A DNA stretch of 64,000 nucleotides. It comes from Rufibacter psychrotolerans (GTDB taxonomy: Bacteria > Bacteroidota > Bacteroidia > Cytophagales > Hymenobacteraceae). The notes beneath the pieces are model-generated. The model did not search any database and was not told where the DNA came from. It saw only the letters and a list, made by a program, of their open reading frames with translations. The first letter of the stretch is position 1. Each line of letters begins with the position of its first letter. Positions 1-8,018 of the stretch are shown piece after piece. Location: contig NZ_JAFFJV010000009.1 of assembly GCF_016924645.1 (NCBI RefSeq), positions 124,001 to 188,000 on the forward strand, given 5' to 3'. Both the position numbers and the translations under genes were made by a program.

Positions 1-273
1 TTTGGTGATTGTGTTCTCCCAGGTTTCATCGCCCACAATAGCCACTTTCCTGAAACTGTTCACGTGCTTTACATCAAACTTGATGTCTTCCCACATGGCC
101 CCGGCCGACCAGCCTTCAAAATCGGTCATTTCCCAGTAGAGGTCAATCTTGCCTTGCTGGGCAATCTGGGCCTCCAGGGCGGGCACAATCAGGTCATATT
201 CCTCTTTGCCCACTTTCCCGCTCAGGCGGGCGGCAAATAAATCTGGTTTCTGGGTGTTCAGGATCTCTACCAT
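1..273 (-). CDS. SpoIIAA/STAS-like protein, C-terminus cut by window edge
   Basis: The reading frame starts at an ATG at 273 and runs off the left edge, giving 91 visible residues. The protein is soluble and begins MVEILNTQKPDLFA. Its conserved-looking core LYWEMTDFEGW is followed by a segment containing KVAIVGD and W-E. This layout (short alpha/beta domain, D-F-x-G-W motif, then a K-V-A-I-V-G-D strand) is that of the SpoIIAA-like family of STAS-fold proteins of about 120 residues. These are often found near stress or membrane genes and have no settled role. The missing 30 or so residues lie outside the window. The family call is by recall and the function is unknown. Confidence 0.7.
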   Translation of the reverse strand, partial: MVEILNTQKPDLFAARLSGKVGKEEYDLIVPALEAQIAQQGKIDLYWEMTDFEGWSAGAMWEDIKFDVKHVNSFRKVAIVGDETWENTITK

Positions 274-374
274 GGTGTGCTGCTCTTTTTAGGATAGGTA
301 CGTGCCCAGTCCCGGGGATGTTGACCGCGCCAGCCCGGCGGACCTACCGGGGCTTTAGGAAAAAGAGAAAGCCG

Positions 375-410
375 TTTTAAGCCCGATTTCAGAAATACAG
401 GCTTAAAACG
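375..410. repeat. 36-bp interspersed palindrome, copy 1
   Basis: GTTTTAAGCC...GGCTTAAAAC, exactly 36 bp. The outer stem extends to AGCC/GGCT on both sides (371-414), 21 bp after a stop codon on the minus strand. Confidence 0.75.
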
Positions 411-431
411 GCTGCTTGGGTCGGGGCCGGT

Positions 432-638
432 TTAGGCGGCTTTGTTTTGTCTGCTCAGGATATAGCCGTAGATCAGGAGCCCTACGCCGGCGGCATAAGC
501 CACATATTGCTTGTCTTTGTTGGAAAGCGAACGGTACAGGTCCATGCCCGTCTTGCCCGGATTAGAGATAAGCGCCATAATCTGCGACGGGTCTTTCAAC
601 AGGTTAGAGAGCCTTTGGGTGGTTTCGTTTGAGTCCAT
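432..638 (-). CDS. Small single-pass membrane protein, unknown function
   Basis: A 68-residue protein with a polar helical N-terminal half (MDSNETTQRLSNLLKDPSQI) and one hydrophobic segment near residues 45-62 (YVAYAAGVGLLIYGYIL), ending in a short positively charged tail. This looks like a tail-anchored inner-membrane protein. It reads in the same direction as the SpoIIAA-like gene, and a 36-bp palindrome lies 21 bp beyond its stop codon. No family was recognised. The length, the clean TM segment and the short A-rich leader (CCTAAAACT before the ATG) favour a real gene. Confidence 0.6.
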   Translation of the reverse strand: MDSNETTQRLSNLLKDPSQIMALISNPGKTGMDLYRSLSNKDKQYVAYAAGVGLLIYGYILSRQNKAA

Positions 639-689
639 AGTTTTAGGTTTAATGACAGTCTACCTACGGCATTCTGGGTGGCTGGTTTT

Positions 690-724
690 GTTTAGCCCCA
701 ATTTCGCCGAAACAGCCCCTAAAC
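690..724. repeat. 36-bp interspersed palindrome, copy 2
   Basis: 35 bp, GTTTAGCCCC...GCCCCTAAAC, 30 bp after the stop codon of the minus-strand three-TM gene. Confidence 0.7.
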
Positions 725-753
725 CGACCGGCTCAATAATGATCACATGGGTC

Positions 754-1113
754 CTAGTTGGGCTGGTACCGGGTCACCAGATGGCCGTTCACGTACACCT
801 TCCACCTGAGTTTTTTGCGGGCGGGCCGCAGTACCTGAAACAGGAGCCAGGCCGGTACCAAACAGGCCACCACAATCACCCCCAACTGCAGGTAAAAACC
901 AAACTGGTTCTGCGGGGGCGCGCCCCAGGGCACCAGGAGCCAGATCAACCCTAAGATTACGCCGCCAATGCCGGTGGCGCTGGCCAGCAGGAGTTTGTCT
1001 TTGGCAGAGAGGTGGTTCTCGGCGGAGGGCTCTTCCTGCCAGAGCAGCAGGACCAGCGTGGCCCCCACCAGCAGCAGAAGTAAAACCAGGTAAAAAAGGA
1101 GCAGGTGTTGCAT
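754..1113 (-). CDS. Three-TM membrane protein, unknown function
   Basis: A 119-residue protein with three predicted membrane helices: residues 3-25 (very Leu-rich), about 41-63 and about 72-95. An acidic loop (EEPSAENHLSAKDK) follows the first helix, and the basic cytoplasmic tail is RPARKKLRWKVYVNG. No known domain was recognised. It is encoded upstream of the 68-residue membrane protein on the same strand, separated by 115 bp that include a palindromic repeat. The longer overlapping frame at 743-1231 lacks a membrane-protein character and is taken as a shadow. Confidence 0.6.
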   Translation of the reverse strand: MQHLLLFYLVLLLLLVGATLVLLLWQEEPSAENHLSAKDKLLLASATGIGGVILGLIWLLVPWGAPPQNQFGFYLQLGVIVVACLVPAWLLFQVLRPARKKLRWKVYVNGHLVTRYQPN

Positions 1114-1387
1114 GCCGTAAATATGCCCATCCCAGATGACCTGGAGGTAACCCCAGGGTTACGGTTTTGTAATGTTTTCTGGTGGGGGAAGAGGCTGTGA
1201 AATAGGACGGCAAAGGGTACCCGCTTACCAACCCGAAAGCAGCAAAAGGGCTCCGGAAGCAGGATAAGTGGTCTTTATTTAGTCATATTCTAAATTATCT
1301 AAAAGAGTGGTTTCCATGAAACATAAGGCAGGCCAGGGTAGGTATAATCTAGTCTACACCTTTTGTTGAATTTAAACCGATAAAGAT

Positions 1388-1630
1388 ATGGAAGCTACTT
1401 GCAATCACTGTAACCACTGGATCCAGGACCAGAAAGTTGTAGAAGTACAAAGCAACGATTTTGGGGTGTGCGATGAACTTTCTGGCAAGCCCGCCATGAA
1501 CCCCGAGTACGTGCTGCCGGTGGTGCATGAGCCCGGGATGCCCGCCAGCCAGCCCAAACCGTTTGAGATGGTGACCGGGGCCCAGTTCGGCTGCAACCAC
1601 TTTGAAAGCCGCCGCACCTGGATTAAATAA
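1388..1630 (+). CDS. Small Cys/His protein, possible metal binder
   Basis: An 80-residue soluble protein that opens with a C-x-x-C-x-x-W motif (CNHCNHW, residues 5-11) and has two further Cys residues, C28 in GVCDEL and C69 in GCNHF. Cys and His placed this way could hold one zinc ion, but no named family was recognised. It stands alone between leftward genes and is followed by a strong hairpin terminator at 1681. The 270 bp before it hold no other gene. A metal-binding role is inference only. Confidence 0.6.
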   Translation: MEATCNHCNHWIQDQKVVEVQSNDFGVCDELSGKPAMNPEYVLPVVHEPGMPASQPKPFEMVTGAQFGCNHFESRRTWIK

Positions 1631-1680
1631 CCAGGCCCAGATTTCTGGCCAGGAAAGGCCCCGCGCCAGCCGGCCAGACA

Positions 1681-1724
1681 CAGAAAAGCCGCTGTAACCC
1701 AGGTTGCAGCGGCTTTTCTGTTTT
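1681..1724. terminator. Bidirectional hairpin terminator
   Basis: A perfect 14-bp outer stem (CAGAAAAGCCGCTG), with inner AACC/GGTT pairs, followed by TTTT. It lies between the small Cys/His gene and the convergent MFS gene. Confidence 0.9.
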
Positions 1725-1782
1725 ATAAAATATTAGCGAGGCAGGCGAAGGTTAGTTGGACGACATATTCGCGCAGCGCCCG

Positions 1783-3012
1783 CTAACTCACCTGTTTCAG
1801 GCGGGTAACCACCCACATAGACACCAGCGTGAACACCGTGGCGATGAGCCCCACGGTACCAAAATGCCGGAGTTCAGCCGAGCCGGGAACGTTGGTGATG
1901 ATCAACCCCGACAGGAAGGCCGCCAACCCCGAGGCCAACTGCTGCACCGAAGAGTTCACGCTCATGAACGACCCCCGCAGGCGCGGCTCCACGCTGGAGG
2001 TGATCAAAGACATGGCCGGCACAAACCTGGCCCCGAAGAAGATAAAGAAGAAGGTGGTCACCACAAAGGCCTGCCAGTGCGGCACCCGCGGCAGGTGCGT
2101 CACCGCCAGAATGGGCAGGATAGACAACAGCGCCGCCCACATGAACACCTTCCGTTTGCCGTAGCGGTCAGACAGGCGGCCGGCCAGCTGCGAGGTCACC
2201 ACCGTGGCCAAGCCCCCAAACAGGTAAATGTAGCTCAGCTCGGCCTCGGCGAAGCCCACGTTGGCCACCATGTAGGGGCTAAGGAACGGCACCACGGTAA
2301 AACCGGCCAGCGAGAGCGTCACCATCAGGGTAAACGCCCACAGGCAGTTCACGCGGCTGAAGATGGTGCCCAGAACCTGGGCCGGGTGTTGTGGCACATG
2401 GTGCAGCAGGTGTTGCCGCATGGGAGGCAGCATGCGCCAGGCAAGCAGCAAGACCAGCACGCTCAGGGCCGTGAGCAGGTAAAAAGGCGCGTGCCAGCTG
2501 GCGTGGCTGGCCAGGTACAAGCCCACGGGAATGCCGCCAATGGAGGCAATGGAGAACGCCGCCATCACCTTGCCGGTGGCCGCGCCGCGCCTTTCCTCAG
2601 GAATGGAATCGCCAATGATGGCCAGCACCAACGCCCCCAGCACGCCCCCAAACGCACCCGCCAGCACGCGGGCAATGAGCAGGAAACTGAAAGTAGGGGC
2701 CAGGGCGCAGGCGAAGGTGCCCAGGGTAAAGCCCAGGTACAGGCCTAGCAAGGCGCTTTTGCGGTCAAACCGGTCAATGAAGAAGGCGCTCAGAACCCCG
2801 GAAACGGCGGCACTGAACGTGTAGGCCGACACCAGGAACCCAAATTCCCGGGGACTGATCTGGAACACCCGCATCAGCTGGGGCCCCAGCGGCATCATGA
2901 TCACAAAGTCCATGATGTGCGTAAACTGGATGGCCGCCAGGATAAACAGCAACCAGCTTTCGCGTAACGCGGGGGCCGAGGTCTGGTGGGCCATTGAAGA
3001 AGAAGAATCCAT
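1783..3012 (-). CDS. MFS drug/sugar efflux transporter
   Basis: 409 residues with 12 hydrophobic helices, the normal length for the DHA1-type major facilitator superfamily. The loop between helices 2 and 3 carries a motif-A-like D-R-F-D-R-K (near residue 80). The equivalent loop in the second half has S-D-R-Y-G-K-R-K, which is typical of the inverted-repeat halves of these proteins. The N-terminal 20 residues are polar and rich in Ser, so the true start may be either M1 or M7. It is probably a proton-coupled exporter in the inner membrane; the substrate cannot be read from the sequence. It is transcribed alone, divergently from the HNH gene. Confidence 0.88.
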   Translation of the reverse strand: MDSSSSMAHQTSAPALRESWLLFILAAIQFTHIMDFVIMMPLGPQLMRVFQISPREFGFLVSAYTFSAAVSGVLSAFFIDRFDRKSALLGLYLGFTLGTFACALAPTFSFLLIARVLAGAFGGVLGALVLAIIGDSIPEERRGAATGKVMAAFSIASIGGIPVGLYLASHASWHAPFYLLTALSVLVLLLAWRMLPPMRQHLLHHVPQHPAQVLGTIFSRVNCLWAFTLMVTLSLAGFTVVPFLSPYMVANVGFAEAELSYIYLFGGLATVVTSQLAGRLSDRYGKRKVFMWAALLSILPILAVTHLPRVPHWQAFVVTTFFFIFFGARFVPAMSLITSSVEPRLRGSFMSVNSSVQQLASGLAAFLSGLIITNVPGSAELRHFGTVGLIATVFTLVSMWVVTRLKQVS

Positions 3013-3133
3013 AGGGTTGGCGGTACAAAAGTCCTAAAGAAAAAGCTTTACGGCCGTAAACCCGGCAAGTTGGGGCACCGGCGCAAATGCTTGCCGGGGC
3101 TTGCCAGGTGGGCTTGCAGCAAAGCGTGTAAAG

Positions 3134-3442
3134 ATGGCCAAAAAAGGGAAAAAGAAAGAAGAAAGCGCCGACCCCGTGTGCGCCCTGTGCGAGCGGGAGG
3201 TGGGCTTTACCACGCTGCACCACCTGGTGCCGCGCGAGGAGGGAGGCCGCCACGGGCCCACCGCGCCCCTGTGCCAGCCCTGCCACAGCACCGTGCACCT
3301 TACCTACTCTAACCGGGAGCTGGCGGTCCTCTACAACTCCATTCCTGCCCTGCGCCAGGCAGAGGGCCTGCAGAAATACCTGCATTGGGTGAAGAACAAG
3401 CGGCTGGATAAAATCACCAACCGGCGCGGAAAACGGAAATAA
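3134..3442 (+). CDS. Small HNH-type nuclease-like protein
   Basis: 102 residues counted from the ATG at 3134. An in-frame upstream start at 3101 would only add a basic extension, whereas MAKKGKKKEE looks like a normal lysine-rich N-terminus. The core shows C16-x-x-C19, H29-H30 (LHHLVP), C47-x-x-C50-H51 and H55. This is the zinc-finger HNH arrangement, with the H-H-L pair as the likely catalytic strand. Proteins of this size in Bacteroidota are annotated as HNH endonucleases without a proven target. There is no partner methylase or toxin gene beside it. Confidence 0.75.
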   Translation: MAKKGKKKEESADPVCALCEREVGFTTLHHLVPREEGGRHGPTAPLCQPCHSTVHLTYSNRELAVLYNSIPALRQAEGLQKYLHWVKNKRLDKITNRRGKRK

Positions 3443-3456
3443 ATTCTAGGTTTGTG

Positions 3457-3492
3457 CTTTCGGGGCTGTTTTCCCCAAAACTGCCCCGAAAC
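3457..3492. repeat. 36-bp interspersed palindrome, copy 3
   Basis: CTTTCGGGGCTG...TGCCCCGAAAC, 14 bp after the HNH stop codon. One mismatch in an otherwise full stem. Confidence 0.75.
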
Positions 3493-3556
3493 AGGGAGGC
3501 CCGGCCGCATCTGTTTGCGCAAGCTGCGCCTCCTTTCACACGCTAGTCCCCCTTGT

Positions 3557-4615
3557 ATGAAACCGTTCAAGTACCTGCCTTTCCCAGAAGTAAAACAAAC
3601 CCCCGCGGTGGTGGTAGACAGCTTTCACCCCAACGGGCTGGTGCTCTCGCACTGGCGCGAGGCACCCACCCCGGTCCCCCTGCGGGAAGACACCAGTGCC
3701 GGCATGGTGCTGCAGGCCCTCAGGCAAAACTGGCCCCAGCTGCAGGACTACGCCTACGTGACCGCCAACCACTTTGACATTGACGCGCTGGTGGGCGTTT
3801 GGGCTCTGCAAAACCCCGCCCTGGCCCTGGAGCACGAAGCAACCCTCCGCCAGATGGCCCTCATTGGTGATTTCCGGGAGCTGGACCTGGCGGCGCCCGG
3901 CGCGGAAGAAGCGCTGCCCCTGGTTTGCTGGATCAACCAGGAAGAGAAAGCCCGCTTTTACCCGCCCTTCGGGGCCGAGGACCTGGAGGAGAGTGAAGTC
4001 ATCGCCTCTATCCCCAAGTTCCGCTATTTTCTGGAGGCGTTCACTGAGGTACTCCTCAACCCTGAGAAAGGCAAGGCAGTGTGGGCCCCTGAGGTGGAGG
4101 CGGTGAAGCAAGGATACCAGCAAATCCACGGCGCCCAGACCCGCCTTAGCCGCTATCCGGCGCTGGGGCTTCTGGTGGTGGAAACTCCCGAGCCGGTGCA
4201 CTACTACGCCCTGTTCAGCCCCTCCGCCGGGTATGACCTGGTGCTCTCCAGTTACGCGCACCAGCGGTATGAACTGGAATGCAAGTACACTACCTGGGTA
4301 GACCTGGAAAGCCGCCCCACGCTGCCCCGGCCCGACTTGCGCCCCCTGGCTCAGGCGCTCAATGCCCTGGAGCAATCGGGCTTGGCCTGGACGGCCGATG
4401 GGGTCACCGACACCGGCCCGCTGCTGCGCCTGGAGGAAAAGCCGCTGAGCAAGGCCCAGCGGTACGGCCACCCCACGGAGCGGGCCATCCCGGCTTCGTC
4501 CCTTCCGCCCGATGTTTTGGTGCAGACCGTGGTTGCCTACCTGGAGCAGGCGTTTGCCGGAGTAGCGCCCAAAAAGCGGTGGACCTGGGCCGAGGTAAAG
4601 AGTTTCAACAAATGA
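3557..4615 (+). CDS. Unassigned protein with an H-x-D-x-D motif (possibly DUF6687)
   Basis: 352 residues from the ATG at 3557. A longer frame from 3452 would run through a 36-bp palindrome, so the shorter start is preferred. There is no signal peptide or TM segment, so it is probably cytoplasmic. Near the N-terminus lies TANHFDIDALVG, with H72, D74 and D76. This resembles the metal-binding motif I of DHH-type phosphoesterases, but no DHH motif or other diagnostic block was found further on. The remainder is rich in Glu and Trp. I believe this matches a family called DUF6687 in Hymenobacteraceae, but that is from memory. It follows the HNH gene by 114 bp. Confidence 0.6.
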   Translation: MKPFKYLPFPEVKQTPAVVVDSFHPNGLVLSHWREAPTPVPLREDTSAGMVLQALRQNWPQLQDYAYVTANHFDIDALVGVWALQNPALALEHEATLRQMALIGDFRELDLAAPGAEEALPLVCWINQEEKARFYPPFGAEDLEESEVIASIPKFRYFLEAFTEVLLNPEKGKAVWAPEVEAVKQGYQQIHGAQTRLSRYPALGLLVVETPEPVHYYALFSPSAGYDLVLSSYAHQRYELECKYTTWVDLESRPTLPRPDLRPLAQALNALEQSGLAWTADGVTDTGPLLRLEEKPLSKAQRYGHPTERAIPASSLPPDVLVQTVVAYLEQAFAGVAPKKRWTWAEVKSFNK

Positions 4616-4844
4616 ACGGTGTAAACCTGAGCCAGCCTCAGAAACGGGGGCAGGCGGGACCTTTGGGGCTCCACGGAAGTGCGGGCCATGGGAAGTCACC
4701 GGACCTTTCTCTAGGGAGCGGGCCTGGAGTATAACCAAAATGCTATATTTCCCGTTTTTGAGAAGGCAGGAAGCCTTCCCGTCCTTGTCCGGGCGGCACC
4801 AGAGCAGGTTGAACTTGCCCGGTATCTGGCTTGGCCAATGCCCC

Positions 4845-4880
4845 AATTTTGGGGTGTTTTGGCGAAAACCGGCCGAAAAC
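4845..4880. repeat. 36-bp interspersed palindrome, copy 4
   Basis: AATTTTGGGG...GGCCGAAAAC, the only notable feature in the 339-bp gap before the universal stress gene. Confidence 0.65.
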
Positions 4881-4954
4881 GGTACCAGAGGGTTTTCTGC
4901 GCTGGCCCAGGCAGATGCTTGCGCCTGAACTCATTTCCACTCTAAACCGCGACT

Positions 4955-5809
4955 ATGAAAAAGATTCTTTGCCCCGTAGACTTCTCCAAAACCTCTAATA
5001 AGGCCGCCGAGTACGCGGCCCACATCGCGCAGCGCACCAATGCCTCGCTCACGCTCCTGCACGTGCTGCACCTGCCCCTCATGGACACCTCAGAATCGGC
5101 GCTGATGGCCAGCCAGGTGCTGGATGAACAGCGCCAGCGGGCCGCCGACAAGCTGCATTCCCTGACCCTGCACCTGAGCAACCTGTTTGGCGAGGTGGGC
5201 GGGGCCACCTTCGTCACCGACTCCAAGGTGCAGGAAGCTTTCCTGGCCGATGCCGTGGAGCGCCTGGTGCGCGAGGAGGGCTTTGACTTTGTGGTGCTGG
5301 GCACCACCGGCGGCGGCAATACCCTGGAGGAGATCATGATTGGCAGCAACACCGAGAGCGTGATCTCAAGGGTGAAGTGCCCGGTGCTGGCCATTCCGGC
5401 CAAGGCCAGCTTTCCAGACATTCACCGCATTGTGTACGCCTCAGACTACCAACCCGAGGACTCCAAAGCCCTGGGCCAGGTGATTGGGCTGGCGGCGGTG
5501 TTCCAGGCCGAGGTGGAGGTGGTGCACGTCACCAGGAAAGCAGGTTCCGGGGAGGCGCGCCGGGCTACCGAGTTCATAGAAAGGCTGCAGGCGGAGCTGA
5601 ACGGGTTTCCGGTGCGTTTCCAGGAAGTGGTGCACGAAGAGGAGGAGACCGGCCTCAAGGAGTACCTCGGCCGCACCCACAGCAACATGCTGGCCATCCT
5701 GAAGAAACGGCGCAGCTTCTTCAAAGACCTGTTCGGGATGAGCCTGGCCGAGAAAATGACCTACCAGACCAAGCTCCCCTTGCTGGTGCTCCACGCAGAC
5801 GCCGAGTAA
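4955..5809 (+). CDS. Tandem-domain universal stress protein
   Basis: 284 residues forming two UspA-like domains. The first begins MKKILCPVDFSKTS and ends with an intact-looking nucleotide loop, V-L-G-T-T-G-G-G-N-T-L-E-E, then G-S-N-T-E-S-V-I and C-P-V-L-A-I-P. The second begins near residue 155 (RIVYASDYQPEDSKAL) and ends L-P-L-L-V-L-H, but lacks the glycine loop, having K-K-R-R-S-F-F-K in its place. So the second half probably does not bind ATP. This asymmetric pair is common for Bacteroidota Usp proteins. It is cytoplasmic and implicated in stress survival. It is a single-gene unit, with a 36-bp palindrome 75 bp upstream. Confidence 0.9.
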   Translation: MKKILCPVDFSKTSNKAAEYAAHIAQRTNASLTLLHVLHLPLMDTSESALMASQVLDEQRQRAADKLHSLTLHLSNLFGEVGGATFVTDSKVQEAFLADAVERLVREEGFDFVVLGTTGGGNTLEEIMIGSNTESVISRVKCPVLAIPAKASFPDIHRIVYASDYQPEDSKALGQVIGLAAVFQAEVEVVHVTRKAGSGEARRATEFIERLQAELNGFPVRFQEVVHEEEETGLKEYLGRTHSNMLAILKKRRSFFKDLFGMSLAEKMTYQTKLPLLVLHADAE

Positions 5810-5892
5810 CCCGATAAACCGGAAACCACCAGAGATTTCTGCTCAGGAAAGCGGCTTTCGCTGCCATTACTGGGCAGTAACCTCGGGTCTCT

Positions 5893-5928
5893 GTTTTGGC
5901 CTTGTTTCTGGCAAAACGCCCTTGGAAC
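5893..5928. repeat. 36-bp interspersed palindrome, copy 5
   Basis: GTTTTGGCC...CCCTTGGAAC, degenerate right arm, between convergent genes. Confidence 0.6.
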
Positions 5929-5971
5929 GGGCGAACGTTGTTCAGGAATAATCACGCTGGGAATGGGTGGT

Positions 5972-6754
5972 TTACCGGGGCAGGCGTACGCTCACCCCGC
6001 CGCCCACAAACAGCTCCGGTGCCTGGGAAGAAACGCCGGTACCTACAATGGCATCTAATTGCAGATTGGGCAACACGCGCCATTCCAAGCCTGCGTCCAG
6101 TTGGTTTTCGGCGGGGCTGCCTTTGGGCTTGTCCCCAAAGAACTCCGCAAACACTGTGAGTTGGTCAGTGAGCTTGCCGTTAAGGGAAACCGCGTACTGG
6201 AGCTGGTTTTCCATTTCGCCTTCTTCCTGCTGCCGCCTGAACCCGGCGTTGTACTGCACCTTCAGTTTGTCGGTGAGCTTGCTGGTGAACAGGAGTTTGG
6301 CGGCGGGGGCAACGTGGCGGGGCTCAAAGCTATCCTTCGCCCAGGGGAGCTCCAGCATGCCCAGCACGGCCACCTCCGGCACGGCGCCCCTGGCCTCCAC
6401 CACGCGTACCTTGGTGCCCACCCGCACGGTGCTCAGGCCTTTGTTTTGCTGCTGGAGCGCCTCGGCCCGGCGGTACTCCTCGCGGCGGTACGTTCCTTCC
6501 ACCCTCAGTTCGGCCCCTTGCAACACCCCAATCCTGAGCAGGGCCTGCGGGTACAGCCACTGCTTCTTCTCCAGACCCCCAGCTTTTCTTTTCTGGTACT
6601 GGAAGCCGGTTTCCAGTTGGTAATACCCCCGGGGAACTACGCTGGACGCCTCAGACCGGGTGGGTCTGTCGGTTTCAAATTCGGGGTCGGCTTCCTGGGC
6701 AAACGCCCCCAGTTGGAACAAGCCAAGCAGGAAGATCAGGCAGGTTTTTTTCAT
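5972..6754 (-). CDS. Outer-membrane transporter-like beta-barrel (Phenol_MetA_deg-like)
   Basis: 260 residues from the ATG at 6754. The frame is open further upstream, but only from this Met is there a signal peptide (MKKTCLIFLLGLFQLGAFA, cut near A-Q-E). The mature start E-T-D-R-P-T-R-S-E-A-S-S-V-V-P-R-G, then Q-L-E-T-G-F-Q-Y, is the usual opening of the porin-like family annotated as MetA-pathway of phenol degradation. The rest is amphipathic strands ending in V-S-V-R-L-P-R. It probably sits in the outer membrane; no substrate can be inferred. It converges with the universal stress gene. Confidence 0.75.
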   Translation of the reverse strand: MKKTCLIFLLGLFQLGAFAQEADPEFETDRPTRSEASSVVPRGYYQLETGFQYQKRKAGGLEKKQWLYPQALLRIGVLQGAELRVEGTYRREEYRRAEALQQQNKGLSTVRVGTKVRVVEARGAVPEVAVLGMLELPWAKDSFEPRHVAPAAKLLFTSKLTDKLKVQYNAGFRRQQEEGEMENQLQYAVSLNGKLTDQLTVFAEFFGDKPKGSPAENQLDAGLEWRVLPNLQLDAIVGTGVSSQAPELFVGGGVSVRLPR

Positions 6755-6932
6755 GGCAGTATACGTTAGGTGCCTTGGGTACGGGGCGCAACCAGTCAGG
6801 TTAAGCCCGCCAGGGCCCTTTGCCGCAAATGCCGTGGAAACGCAGGCCAGAAACCGTATTAATTCTAGCGGGGCTTCAGCAACTCCCGCACCCTTAAACA
6901 GTACATAGGTACAAGCACCAACCCTGTCTGCC

Positions 6933-7784
6933 ATGCCCGTACAACGCGACCGCCTCTACGCCGATGTCCAATTCCTCACCTCCCTGAACCCGCCCCGCAG
7001 CATTGGGTACCCTGAGTCCCTGCGCAAGGCGGAGGCTTACATAGAGGCCGAGTTCTGCAAGCTGAGCGGCCGGGTGAGCAAGCAGGCCCTGCACCAGGGC
7101 TTCCACAACCTCATTCTTTCCTACGGACCCGAGCAGGGCGAACGGGTGATCATTGGCGCCCACTACGATGTCTGCGACGATACCCCCGGTGCCGACGACA
7201 ACGCCAGCGCCGTGGCGGGTTTGCTGGAGCTGGCCCGGGTGGTGCACGAAGAAGCGCCGGAGGCAAAGCACCGGCTGGATTTTGTGGCCTTCAACTTTGA
7301 GGAGCCGCCGTATTTTGCCACCGAAAAGATGGGCAGCGCGGTGCATGCCCGGTCCCTGAAGCGGGACAAGGTAGACGTAAAGCTGATGATCTGCCTGGAG
7401 ATGATCGGGTATTTTACTGACAAGCCCAACTCGCAGGAGTTTCCGCATGAGTCGCTCCGGAAGCTGTACCCCAGCACCGGGAATTTTATTGTGGTGGTGG
7501 GCCAGGCCGGGCAGGAGCGCACCGTGAAACGGGTGCAGCAGTTCATGCAGGAGCACTCCCGCATTGACGTGCAGTCCATTGCCGCCCCGCAGGGCCTGCC
7601 GGGCGTGTCGCTCTCAGACCACCGCAACTACTGGGCGCAAGGCTACCAGGCCGTCATGATCAATGATACGTCTTTCCTGCGCAACCCGCACTACCACCAG
7701 CGCACCGACACCATTGACAAGCTGGACTTCGATAAAATGGTGGAAGTAGTGCGCGGGGTCTATGCCGCCATGCTCAACTTCTAA
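6933..7784 (+). CDS. M28-family zinc aminopeptidase
   Basis: 283 residues with the M28 metal site readable in order: H77 (GAHYDV), D88 (PGADDN), the catalytic pair E123-E124 (NFEEPP), a further acidic ligand at E156 (LEMIGYF), and a late His in the HYHQRTDT segment. No signal peptide was seen, so it may act in the cytoplasm or leave by another route. M28 enzymes remove N-terminal residues from peptides with two zinc ions. It is a single gene, divergent from the outer-membrane protein upstream. Confidence 0.88.
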   Translation: MPVQRDRLYADVQFLTSLNPPRSIGYPESLRKAEAYIEAEFCKLSGRVSKQALHQGFHNLILSYGPEQGERVIIGAHYDVCDDTPGADDNASAVAGLLELARVVHEEAPEAKHRLDFVAFNFEEPPYFATEKMGSAVHARSLKRDKVDVKLMICLEMIGYFTDKPNSQEFPHESLRKLYPSTGNFIVVVGQAGQERTVKRVQQFMQEHSRIDVQSIAAPQGLPGVSLSDHRNYWAQGYQAVMINDTSFLRNPHYHQRTDTIDKLDFDKMVEVVRGVYAAMLNF

Positions 7785-8018
7785 GGGAAAGCCCAACTAG
7801 TTATTCTGAGGGGGTACGTGTGCCGTGCTGCAAGGGTCAACATTGGAGATAACTCAGAACTGGTCTGGCCGTAACGGGGGTATGCTGTGCGTACTTATAC
7901 TGCATTTGCCCTATTCAAGTAGAAATAATATGGTATTAAGTATGTTTTAGATTAGTATTTTTATATTAGTGCTGAAAATATACTTTATAATATCATTAAT
8001 TATATAAATTAAGTATCA

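Noticed and set aside
743..1231. 162-residue minus-strand frame overlapping the three-TM gene
   Set aside because: Arg/Gly/Ala-rich shadow; the overlapping 119-residue frame has clean membrane helices.
1756..2748. 330-residue plus-strand frame opposite the MFS gene
   Set aside because: His/Gln/Arg-rich shadow composition; the opposite strand encodes an obvious 12-helix transporter.
3536..4846. 436-residue minus-strand frame
   Set aside because: Antisense of the 352-residue gene with low-complexity composition and no domain.
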